In this document: positions 26,471-34,002 of the stretch, piece by piece
Layout of the letters: every line of letters starts with the position of its first letter
Numbering within the stretch: the stretch's first letter is position 1
From: Paraflavitalea soli
GTDB taxonomy: Bacteria > Bacteroidota > Bacteroidia > Chitinophagales > Chitinophagaceae
Assembly: GCF_003555545.1 (NCBI RefSeq)
Contig: NZ_CP032157.1
Span: 624,546-688,545 of the forward strand
Length of the DNA: 64,000 nt
Direction of reading: 5' to 3'
The notes under the pieces: model-generated
What the model saw: the letters and a program-made list of their open reading frames with translations, nothing else
Database searches by the model: none
Told to the model about the DNA's origin: nothing
Made by a program: the position numbers and the translations under genes

Positions 26471-28135
26471 ATGTCCCTTCGTCAATATATCCGCCGGCAT
26501 ATGTACCGGTGGCACCGCATAGCCAGCCTCATCATTGCCATTCCGGTATTGTTGTGGGCTTTCAGTGGCTTTATGCATCCGCTGATGACCAATATCCGGC
26601 CGCAGGTAGCTACCCAACGGTTATCCACGCCTGTTATTGATACTTCGAAGATCAGGGTGTCATTGGCCAATGCCCTGGCAAAGAACAGGATGGATAGTTT
26701 TAGCCAGTTCAGATTGGTAGTCATGAGTGGCAACTGGTTTTACCAGGTGGCCCTGCCGGGCAATAAGGTATTGAAATATTTCAGTGCTGAAAACGGCAAG
26801 CTGTTGCCGCAGGGCGATGAACTCTATGCGCGGTACCTGGCCAAACAATTCCTGGAGGGAGACGAACAGGTACCGGCAGCTGCGGGCGCAGCAGCGCATA
26901 AGATGCTGGCCTCGCTAAAACCGGAGCCCTTGCCCGATGGCAGTACCACCGATGCTGCCGAAGCATTGAATGGTGACCATGATTGCTGCACCAATACCAT
27001 GGCTGCTATCATGAATACTACCAAAGGCGCCAAAGTAAGTAAGGTGCAATTCATAGAGCAGTTTGATGGCGAATACAAATATGTGAGCCGTTACCTGCCT
27101 GCTTACAAAGTAAGTTTTGATCGTGCGGATGGGGTGCGCATTTATGTGGAGACCGCCCAGGACCGTTTTGCTTTTGCTGTAGACAACAAACGGGCAGCTT
27201 TTGATACTTTCTTCTCTTTGTTCCATACGTTGAGCTGGCTGGATGTATTGGGCAAGGGGAAACATGTGGTGGAAATATTGATCATGCTGCTGGCCATGTT
27301 TACCACTGTGATGGGCCTGTACATGTTCTTTACTACGAAGACGAAAAATGTCAAAGGCAACACGACAATCCGCGCCCGCCGAATACACCGGTACACCTCC
27401 CTTACAGCTTCCTTGTTTACCCTCCTGTTTACCTTCAGCGGGGCCTTTCATGCTTTTGAAAAACTAACTACGGAGACAAGGGATCAATATGTCGACCATC
27501 ATTTTGCCGCTGCACAAGCTATTCCCGACTGGCAAAAACTCTATGCAGCGGCAGGACCGGATAAGCTGATCACCAACGTATCGCTGGTAACTATGCAGGA
27601 TGGTCTCTATTGGCAGGTATTCAATAAGAACAGTAAACCCGAAATGAGGAAGGCTGCTGCCGCCGGAGGTAAGGACCTCATGAAAAGCATGAGTGTGCCA
27701 CCGCCCACCACCCTGTATGTGGGGCTAAAGGATTATGCAGTGCTGCCAGCTGGTGAAGAGCAATATGCGCGCTGGCTGGCAACCTCTTTCAGTGAGAGAC
27801 CGGCTGATAAGATCATTAGTACCAGGGTCATCACAAAGTTTGAGGATGAATATGGTTTTGTGAACAAGCGGCTGCCGGTGTGGAAGATAGGTTATGCGGA
27901 GAACAGCCAGGAACGTTATTATGTAGAAACCAGCACGGGCAAACTGGCCACGGTGGTCAACGACAAGGACCTGGTGGAAGGATACAGTTTTGCCCTGTTC
28001 CACAAGCACCATTTTATGGATTGGGGTGGTAAGATGCTGAGGGATATCAGTACCATGTTCTGGGCCCTGATGCAGGTGATGATGGTGCTGGTGGGCCTGT
28101 GGTTCTGGATGAAAACAAGAAAAAATAGCCGTTAA
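26471..28135 (+). CDS. PepSY-domain inner-membrane protein
   Basis: 554 residues starting three bases after the TonB receptor stop. Membrane helices are visible at about residues 15-37, 255-282, 305-328 and 525-545. PepSY-type domains lie outside between them. It starts RRHMYRWHRIASLIIAIPVL, typical of PepSY_TM proteins. A His/Asp/Cys segment (DHDCCTNTM) near residue 172 might bind metal. In siderophore loci such proteins are proposed to reduce the metal-siderophore at the inner membrane; that role here is inference. Confidence 0.85.
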   Translation: MSLRQYIRRHMYRWHRIASLIIAIPVLLWAFSGFMHPLMTNIRPQVATQRLSTPVIDTSKIRVSLANALAKNRMDSFSQFRLVVMSGNWFYQVALPGNKVLKYFSAENGKLLPQGDELYARYLAKQFLEGDEQVPAAAGAAAHKMLASLKPEPLPDGSTTDAAEALNGDHDCCTNTMAAIMNTTKGAKVSKVQFIEQFDGEYKYVSRYLPAYKVSFDRADGVRIYVETAQDRFAFAVDNKRAAFDTFFSLFHTLSWLDVLGKGKHVVEILIMLLAMFTTVMGLYMFFTTKTKNVKGNTTIRARRIHRYTSLTASLFTLLFTFSGAFHAFEKLTTETRDQYVDHHFAAAQAIPDWQKLYAAAGPDKLITNVSLVTMQDGLYWQVFNKNSKPEMRKAAAAGGKDLMKSMSVPPPTTLYVGLKDYAVLPAGEEQYARWLATSFSERPADKIISTRVITKFEDEYGFVNKRLPVWKIGYAENSQERYYVETSTGKLATVVNDKDLVEGYSFALFHKHHFMDWGGKMLRDISTMFWALMQVMMVLVGLWFWMKTRKNSR

Positions 28136-28571
28136 CTGATTAAAAATCAGCTCATAATACTGTGTTTCAAGATTTCCGAATTGCACTGAATAAATTCGCC
28201 CAGTATGCGATTGTGCCCGTTTTCCCTTGATAATCTGCCTATTATGCAACCTTCGGTTGCACCCGATTTTACTCCGACTTGCACTGCATAGGCTAAGTCA
28301 GTGCAAGTTGTAGGCTTACGCAGTGCAATTACCATATGGGAGATCGGCCATAAAACTACTATTGGCAGCCAACAGGAGCAAGCTGTTAGATGCACCTTCG
28401 TTTATAAAAGTCATTAGAGGCGATTGGCGGGCCTTTTTGTTTGAATGGGTTTGGTGTTATGGATTTGAACAACGGGGCGTAAAGAGGCTGTAATGCGGCT
28501 ATAGCAGCGTGAGACAACAGGTAGATGTTGATCTGACTCAGACGATCTTTGTGTATGGGGTTACATGAAAT
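28136..28571. other. Intergenic region with four TTGCACTG motifs
   Basis: 436 bases between converging genes. TTGCACTG occurs at 28181-28188 and 28279-28286, and its complement at 28299-28306 and 28321-28328. The four form nested inverted pairs: outer AATTGCACTG (28179-28188) with 28321-28330, inner ACTTGCACTG (28277-28286) with 28299-28308. No gene was recognised; a structured RNA or regulatory module is possible. Confidence 0.45.
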
Positions 28572-29177
28572 TTATAACATGTAAAACAGTCCGGCCTGGA
28601 AAACCCGGTTGGCGCCATCTTTCATGCTGCCGGTAGGGTTGCCGTTTGCATCGGTAGTGATGCCTTTGATCAATCCGCGGAAACCATAATTGTAACGTAC
28701 TTCTACCCCCAGGTCGGGCATGAGGTGAAAGGCGGCGCCCAGGTCGAGGCCCCAGTCGAAATGCTGGTAGAGGTTGGTAATATCAGATTTGTTGCCGCCA
28801 AATTTTGAAGTGGCTTTGACGAGATACCCAAATTCGGGACCGATCAGGAACTGGAGTTTGGATCCAATGGGGAAGCCGGCGAGTACCGGCAGGTTTATAT
28901 AGTTGAGCCGGCTGGTGACGTTCCCGCTGCCACCTGTTACCGGGTAGCGATAGCCTTTTACGGAGTATTGCAGTTCGGGTCTGATAAAGAACTTGTCACT
29001 GACCTGTATCCGGGCCAGCAGTCCTGTATTGAACCCGATGCTGGCTGTATTGGGATCGGCATCCCGGTATTTGACATTATTAATGTTGATGCCGCCTTTC
29101 AGACCAACTTTCACCTGGGCATAAGTGGTGAGGCAGCCAGCTACTAACACCAGGATCAGAACGCAATACTTTTTCAT
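28572..29177 (-). CDS. Porin-family outer-membrane beta-barrel protein
   Basis: 201 residues with a signal peptide (KYCVLILVLVAGCLTTYAQ). It belongs to the PorT/OMP_b-brl_2 type of eight-stranded barrel: VKVGLKGGININNVKY, FFIRPELQYSVKGYRY, LNYINLPVLAGFPIGSKLQF, LGVEVRYNYGF, and terminal FQAGLFYML. The last aromatic/Leu end is typical for barrel insertion. Function unknown, probably a small surface barrel. A good promoter candidate lies at 29205-29235. Confidence 0.85.
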   Translation of the reverse strand: MKKYCVLILVLVAGCLTTYAQVKVGLKGGININNVKYRDADPNTASIGFNTGLLARIQVSDKFFIRPELQYSVKGYRYPVTGGSGNVTSRLNYINLPVLAGFPIGSKLQFLIGPEFGYLVKATSKFGGNKSDITNLYQHFDWGLDLGAAFHLMPDLGVEVRYNYGFRGLIKGITTDANGNPTGSMKDGANRVFQAGLFYML

Positions 29178-29204
29178 GGAAGAATGGGGGATTTATCCTG
29201 GCCC

Positions 29205-29235
29205 TAAATATAGTCCTCTTTTTTGTTAAGCACAA
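29205..29235 (-). promoter_or_regulatory. Promoter of the porin-family gene
   Basis: On the minus strand TTG (29235-29233), 20 bases, then TATATTTA (29212-29205), close to the Bacteroidota TTG-N20-TAnnTTTG pattern. The -7 box ends 27 bases before the ATG. Confidence 0.48.
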
Positions 29236-29429
29236 TAACAGGTGATGAGTAATGCCCTATGCCGCTACTGTGCTTACTGTTGGGGACGCCCGGGCAAACC
29301 TTCGGCAAGAGCAGGGCGGTTACGTACAAATGCGGTATTTTTAAATACGGCAGGAAATCACGGAAAAGTGGTAGATGGTTAACCCCTGAAATCAGGTTTC
29401 TTTGTAAGGAACAAGGAGAATTCTTACGA

Positions 29430-31394
29430 ATGAAACAAAGGCTGTTGGCAGTTTGCTTATGGTGGCTGTGGGCGTATCAGGCTCCGGCACAAACGCCTTA
29501 TATTGACAGCCTTACCCAGGAATTGAAAGGATCATTGGCCGATACTTCCAGGGCCTATAGTATGATGCGGCTGGGCATTGCCCTGGAAACCGTCGATACA
29601 GCGTTGTGTTCAAGAACCTACAATGAGGGAATACAATTTGCCAGCTCCAAAGGGTTGGATTACCAGGCAGCTCTCCTCTACTTCAACAGGGCTTACCTGT
29701 ACATTGCAAGAGCTTCCTACCAGGAGGCCGAAAAAACACTCGATTCGGCGCTTGTCTTCCTGGGAAGGTCCAGTCATGTGAACACTTTATTTAAGACAGC
29801 AAGTGTATATGCTACGCTATCTGAGGTGAAGCGGCACCAAGGCGATTACCAGCAAGCAGTAGCCTGGCAAAACAAAGCCATTGAGTTATATATCAAGCTG
29901 GATAAACCGGCCAGTCTGCTTACTGCCTATATCAACCAGGCCTCAGTCTTCAAGGACCTGAATGAATTTGTGAAAGAGGAGGAATATGGCCGGAAGGCTT
30001 TGGCCATTGCCCGCTCAACGGGCAGGCGGCAGGACTTGTTCAGTGCCCATTTCACCATTGCGCTGGCCCTCACCATGCAGAACCAATACCAAAAGGCAGA
30101 CGATCATATTGATTCATCACGCAAATATTATGATGAGAACTACGCACACCAGGCCGTGATCAGTTATCACCTGGTGGCCGGGCTGATTGATATGAACCTG
30201 AACAGGCTGGCATCAGCCAATGAACACTTTACCAAAACAGGCCAGATCGCAGAGCAGGCCAAAGATGTGTTTGGTAATATCCAGGCGAGGTTGCAGCTGG
30301 CCCGGGTACTTACCCTGCAGAAAAAGTTCAGGGAAGGAGAAGCCTTGTTGCTGGCCATACAAAAGGAAAGGGCCGATCTTCAAATGAACCACCAGGTGAT
30401 CCTCCTGGATTACCTGGCAAGGTTATATGAAGAATGGGGTGATGCTAAGAAGGCGCTTCCCTATTATAAAAAGTATAAGGAGGTGTCTGATTCCATGTCC
30501 AGCATTCAAAATAAACAGTATGCGAGCAACCTGGAAGTGCAATACCAGACAGCGCAAAAAGAAGCCACCATACAGCAGCTGGAAGCCGATAAAAAGTTTC
30601 AGCAATTGAACATCCGCCAGAAAAATACCTTAAATTATATCCTGATCGGCGGCGCTGTGGGTTTGTTGGTCATATCATTGCTGACCTATAGGAATTACAG
30701 GCACAAACAAAAGTTACAGCAACAACGGATCAATGAGCTGGAAACAGAGCAGCAGCTCACAGCGGCAGAAGCGGTGTTGAAAGGAGAGGAGCAGGAACGT
30801 ACCCGCCTGGCAAAGGATCTGCACGATGGATTGGGCGGTATGCTGTCGGGCATCAAATATTCCCTGCGTACAGTGAAGGAAAATCTGGTCATGACGCCTG
30901 CCAATGCGCTGGCATTTGAACGCAGCATGGATATGCTGGATAGTTCTATCCAGGAGATGCGACGGGTGGCGCACAATATGATGCCGGAAACCCTGGTGAA
31001 GTTTGGCCTTGATGCAGCGCTGAAAGACTTTTGTAATGACATTACGCAATCAAACGCCTTGCAGGTTACGTATCAGTCTATCGGTATGAACGGCCCGGAT
31101 ATTTCCCAAACAACTACGATCACCATTTACCGTATTGTGCAGGAACTGATCAATAACGCGATCAAACATGCCGCTGCACGCACATCGATCGTACAGATCA
31201 GCAGAACGGGAGATAAAGTATCTTTAACGGTAGAAGATGATGGGGGTGGATTTGATCCGGCCATACTCCAGGGGACCAAAGGCCTGGGCTGGAGTAATAT
31301 TCAAAACCGGGTAGGCTATCTGAAAGGAAATACAGATATACGGAGTGAACCGGGAAAAGGTACTTCTGTTCTTATTGAATTTGAAACAGCATGA
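29430..31394 (+). CDS. TPR-containing sensor histidine kinase (HisKA_3 type)
   Basis: 654 residues from ATG 29430, preceded by AAGGAG-like sequence. The earlier in-frame region to 29259 does not look like protein. Signal peptide ending APAQ, tetratricopeptide repeats at about 40-360, a membrane helix at about 401-420 (LNYILIGGAVGLLVISLLTY), a short coiled coil, then the HisKA_3 phospho-acceptor KDLHDGLGG with His465 and an HATPase (ELINNAIKHA, VEDDGGGFDP, GLGWSNIQNRVGYL). The signal is probably sensed in the periplasm. Its last four bases (ATGA) overlap the response regulator gene, its cognate partner. Confidence 0.92.
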   Translation: MKQRLLAVCLWWLWAYQAPAQTPYIDSLTQELKGSLADTSRAYSMMRLGIALETVDTALCSRTYNEGIQFASSKGLDYQAALLYFNRAYLYIARASYQEAEKTLDSALVFLGRSSHVNTLFKTASVYATLSEVKRHQGDYQQAVAWQNKAIELYIKLDKPASLLTAYINQASVFKDLNEFVKEEEYGRKALAIARSTGRRQDLFSAHFTIALALTMQNQYQKADDHIDSSRKYYDENYAHQAVISYHLVAGLIDMNLNRLASANEHFTKTGQIAEQAKDVFGNIQARLQLARVLTLQKKFREGEALLLAIQKERADLQMNHQVILLDYLARLYEEWGDAKKALPYYKKYKEVSDSMSSIQNKQYASNLEVQYQTAQKEATIQQLEADKKFQQLNIRQKNTLNYILIGGAVGLLVISLLTYRNYRHKQKLQQQRINELETEQQLTAAEAVLKGEEQERTRLAKDLHDGLGGMLSGIKYSLRTVKENLVMTPANALAFERSMDMLDSSIQEMRRVAHNMMPETLVKFGLDAALKDFCNDITQSNALQVTYQSIGMNGPDISQTTTITIYRIVQELINNAIKHAAARTSIVQISRTGDKVSLTVEDDGGGFDPAILQGTKGLGWSNIQNRVGYLKGNTDIRSEPGKGTSVLIEFETA

Positions 31395-32005
31395 ATGTAA
31401 CGGTATTTATAGTAGATGATCATTACATGGTGATCGAGGGAATACGTTCTTTGTTGCAGCATGACAAGCGTATGGAATTGAGCGGTCATGCTACCAGCAC
31501 GGTTTCCTGTATGGCGTTTTTGCAGGGATGTCAACCCGATGTGATCCTGATGGATATTAACCTCGGAGATGAAAGCGGCATTGATCTTTGTAAAATAGTG
31601 AAGGATAAATATCCTTCCATCAATATTATTGGGTTGAGCACTTTCAATCAGCAGACCTTTATTCAAAAGATGCTGGACAATGGGGCATCGGGTTATGTAT
31701 TGAAAAATGCTACGCAGGAGGAACTGATCGAAGCGATCCTCACCGTGATCAAGGGAAAGACCTATCTGAGTCTGGAAGCATCACGGGTGCTGAGTAAAAA
31801 AACGTCGACGAATATTGTTCTTACCCGCCGGGAAAAGGAGGTGCTGGAACTGATTGCCGACGGTCTCACCAATAATGAGATTGCCCAAAAGCTTTTCGTG
31901 AGTGTATCCACCGTCGATACCCACCGGCGCAACCTGCTGGAGAAATTTGAAGCCCGTAATATCGCCTCCCTTGTTAAAATTGCCATGCAGCAACAGCTGA
32001 TATAA
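31391..32005 (+). CDS. NarL/LuxR-type response regulator
   Basis: 204 residues. The N-terminal receiver has acidic Asp9-Asp10, phospho-acceptor Asp55 in VILMDINLGD, and switch residues in IIGLSTF and VLKNA. The C-terminal LuxR-type helix-turn-helix is TRREKEVLELIADGLTNNEI followed by VSVSTVDTHRRNLLEKF. It overlaps the kinase gene by four bases, so the two are translated together. Targets are unknown. A repeat array starts right after its stop codon. Confidence 0.93.
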   Translation: MNVTVFIVDDHYMVIEGIRSLLQHDKRMELSGHATSTVSCMAFLQGCQPDVILMDINLGDESGIDLCKIVKDKYPSINIIGLSTFNQQTFIQKMLDNGASGYVLKNATQEELIEAILTVIKGKTYLSLEASRVLSKKTSTNIVLTRREKEVLELIADGLTNNEIAQKLFVSVSTVDTHRRNLLEKFEARNIASLVKIAMQQQLI

Positions 32006-32013
32006 ACTCATTA

Positions 32014-32432
32014 TCATTTCGAGCGCAGTGAAGCGGAGTGAGAAATCTTTTGCCTCGAAAGCAGATTCCTCCCTGCGGTCGGAATGACAATAAAGAGAGG
32101 AGCATCACTCTTATTCTGTCATTTCGAACGGAGCGAAGCGTAGTGAGAAATCTTTTGTCTCGAAAGCAGATTCCTCCCTGCGGTCGGAATGACAACAAAA
32201 GAGGAGCATCACTCTTATTCTGTCATTTCGAACGTAGCGAAGCGTAGTGAGAAATCTTTTGCCTCGAAAGCAGATTCCTCCCTGCGGTCGGAATGACAAT
32301 AAAGAGAGGAGCATCACTCTTATTCTGTCATTTCGAACGGAGAGAAGCGTAGTGAGAAATCTTTTGTCTCGAAAGCAGATTCCTCCCTGCGGTCGGAATG
32401 ACAATAAAGAGAGGAGCATCACTCTTATTCTG
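32014..32432. repeat. Direct repeat array, four units of about 105 bases
   Basis: Units start at 32014, 32119, 32223 and 32328, each opening with TCATTTCGA, and a partial fifth starts at 32433. Each unit has a palindromic part (TCATTTCGAACG... to ...CGGTCGGAATGACA, about 75 bases with imperfect inverted ends) and a 30-base link that holds its own AATAAAGAG/CTCTTATT dyad. Copies differ at few positions (C/T, A/G). It starts nine bases after the response regulator stop and gives open frames on both strands because 105 is a multiple of 3. Confidence 0.85.
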
Positions 32433-32940
32433 TCATTTCGAACGCAGCGAAGCGGAGTGAGAAATCTGCTGTCGAAGCATACGTCTTAGAATGGTTATCA
32501 TTTCTTAATAAATACCCCTATGTGAAATAGGTTCCCTGGGCGGCCATTGGTCAAATAAGTCTTTATTCAGGAATTTCCATTCCGGGTTTGTTATATTTAT
32601 CAAGATTGTTTTCTTGTGACGGCTCCAGCGTTTAAGTTCTTTTTCCCTGGCAATAGCAGCCTGGATCATACCAAAAGATTCATAGTAAAGAAGAAAGTGA
32701 CAAAAATATTTTCCTGCGAACGAAGTGGAGTTGCCGCGGTTTAGATAGTGTTCAATGATGCGTTGTTCAAGATTATTGGTGACTCCAATATAAAGTGTGG
32801 TCTTGTTGGAGTTGGTGAGGATATAAACATAATAGGTATGCGTGGTCTTCATTGGAAGTTTATCCAGTATACGAAAAATCTGAGAAGTTAGATTGAAGGC
32901 CAATGCTTCGATAGCGGATTTCTCCCTGCGGTCGAAATGA
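32433..32940. mobile_element. Putative repeat-flanked GIY-YIG element
   Basis: Left arm 32433-32479 and right arm 32904-32940 are inverted copies of the same repeat family as the adjacent array. Their inner ends GAAATCTGCTGTCGAAGCA and TGCTTCGATAGCGGATTTC pair at 17 of 19 positions, and the outer ends TCATTTCGAACGCAG and CTGCGGTCGAAATGA pair at 14 of 15. The arms differ by an 11-base insertion. Between them lies only one gene, a GIY-YIG nuclease. Mobility is inferred from this layout. Confidence 0.5.
32505..32852 (-). CDS. GIY-YIG endonuclease, small stand-alone type
   Basis: 115 residues from ATG 32852. The frame stays open further upstream, but that part is encoded by degenerate repeats and is not protein-like. 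The GIY-YIG core is complete: YYVYILTNSNKTTLYIGVTN supplies the two tyrosine motifs (YVY and YIG), followed by Arg in NLEQRIIEHY, then the AAIAREKELKRWSR helix carrying Glu of the catalytic site, and NPEWKFLNKD. No DNA-binding domain is fused. It is a metal-dependent DNA nuclease of the UPF0213/YhbQ-like kind. It is bracketed by inverted repeats and flanked by a repeat array, so it may process or move those repeats. Confidence 0.88.
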   Translation of the reverse strand: MKTTHTYYVYILTNSNKTTLYIGVTNNLEQRIIEHYLNRGNSTSFAGKYFCHFLLYYESFGMIQAAIAREKELKRWSRHKKTILINITNPEWKFLNKDLFDQWPPREPISHRGIY

Positions 32941-33205
32941 CAAAGGGAGATCGAAATAAAAAGAGGAGAGACCGAAATAAAAAAGAGGAGAGACCGAAAT
33001 GATAAATAGGAAAGGCCGAAATGACAAAGAAAGAAAGTCGAATGGCAAAGAAAGTTGAATGGTAAAAAGGAAGTTGAATGATAAAATGGGAATCTTATAA
33101 CAAGCGAGTAGAGATGTGTAAGGTGCAATTGTAAACCATAGCATACTAAAAAGCGCATCCGGAGAAGGACACGCTTTTGTTATGTAAGATAATATTGATC
33201 AACAT
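32853..33205. other. Intergenic region with degenerate short repeats
   Basis: 353 bases upstream of the GIY-YIG gene. It contains the right arm of the repeat element (32904-32940). From about 32941 to 33085 there are about seven degenerate units of 18-23 bases with cores such as GAGACCGAAATAAAAA, GGCCGAAATGACAAAG and AAGTTGAATGATAAAA, apparently grown from the arm's end. No gene was seen. Confidence 0.6.
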
Positions 33206-33997
33206 TTACTGACTGATCGCCCTATCCAAATGCACATAACCGCCATCTACATGGATGAGTTGACCGGTTGTGTGGCTGGAGGCAGAAGACAACAGAAAAG
33301 CAGTGGCATTGCCAAGTTCTTCCGCTGTGGTCATACGGTTTTCTAATGGTATCTTGGCTACAATAGAAGCCAGTTTTTCCTCTGAATTCGGCAGGCTGCT
33401 GATCCACCTTTCATACAAGGGCGTCCAGCACTCTGCCACTACAATAGCATTCACACGGATGCCATAGGGCAGGAGCTCTACCGCCCATTCACGGGTGAGG
33501 GCATTGCGGCCTCCATTGGAAGCTGCATAAGCCGACGTGCCACCCTGGCCCGTTTCAGCTGTCTTGGAACTGATGTTCACAATAGCCCCTTTCGACTTCT
33601 TCAGTTCGGGTAAGGCATATTGCGCTACCAGGTAATAATGCACCAGGTTCTTGTGCAGCGAAGCAATAAATGCCTCATAACTGCCATTCTCCAAACCTAC
33701 GCCATCATTTACACCGGCATTGTTGACCAGTCCGTCAATGCGGCCATATTGTTTGATCACTGCTTTTACTGCCTGCTCGCAGGCTTCCGGTTTAGTAAGC
33801 TCGGCCACTACCTGACCCGCCTGCTGGCCGGCAGCTTTGATCTCTGCTACTGTTTTCAGGTTGTCCTCTTCATTGCGCCCCATGATCACCGGGATAGCGC
33901 CTTCTGCTGCCAGTACTTTCGAGATGCCTTCTCCAATACCTTTCGCGCCGCCTGTTACAATAATGACCTTGTCTTTTAATTGAAGATCCATCTGCAA
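33206..33997 (-). CDS. SDR oxidoreductase, probable L-fucose dehydrogenase
   Basis: 263 residues (ATG 33997 or 33991). The Rossmann motif TGGAKGIG is at 15-22, NNAG at 92-95, and Ser143/144 and Tyr157 are present. The catalytic Lys of YxxxK is Asn161 (YAASN), read directly from AAT. The ALTREWAVELLPYGIRVNAI stretch and C-terminal VDGGYVHLDR match the L-fucose dehydrogenase-like SDR group, which oxidises L-fucose to L-fuconolactone with NAD(P). Context strongly favours fucose over other sugars: a FucP, a mutarotase and fucosidases are in the same locus. It is the last gene of the operon, five bases after the hydrolase gene. Confidence 0.78.
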   Translation of the reverse strand: MQMDLQLKDKVIIVTGGAKGIGEGISKVLAAEGAIPVIMGRNEEDNLKTVAEIKAAGQQAGQVVAELTKPEACEQAVKAVIKQYGRIDGLVNNAGVNDGVGLENGSYEAFIASLHKNLVHYYLVAQYALPELKKSKGAIVNISSKTAETGQGGTSAYAASNGGRNALTREWAVELLPYGIRVNAIVVAECWTPLYERWISSLPNSEEKLASIVAKIPLENRMTTAEELGNATAFLLSSASSHTTGQLIHVDGGYVHLDRAISQ

Positions 33998-34002
33998 TAT
34001 TT

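Noticed and set aside
32014-32470. Possible CRISPR array or coding repeats (open frames on both strands)
   Set aside because: The links between units are themselves repeated, not unique spacers, and no cas genes are near. Open frames arise because the 105-base period is a multiple of three and the sequence has few stops.
32853-33158. N-terminal extension of the GIY-YIG gene to 217 residues
   Set aside because: The extra codons are read through degenerate repeats and give low-complexity Phe/Ser/Leu sequence; the GIY-YIG domain begins right after ATG 32852.
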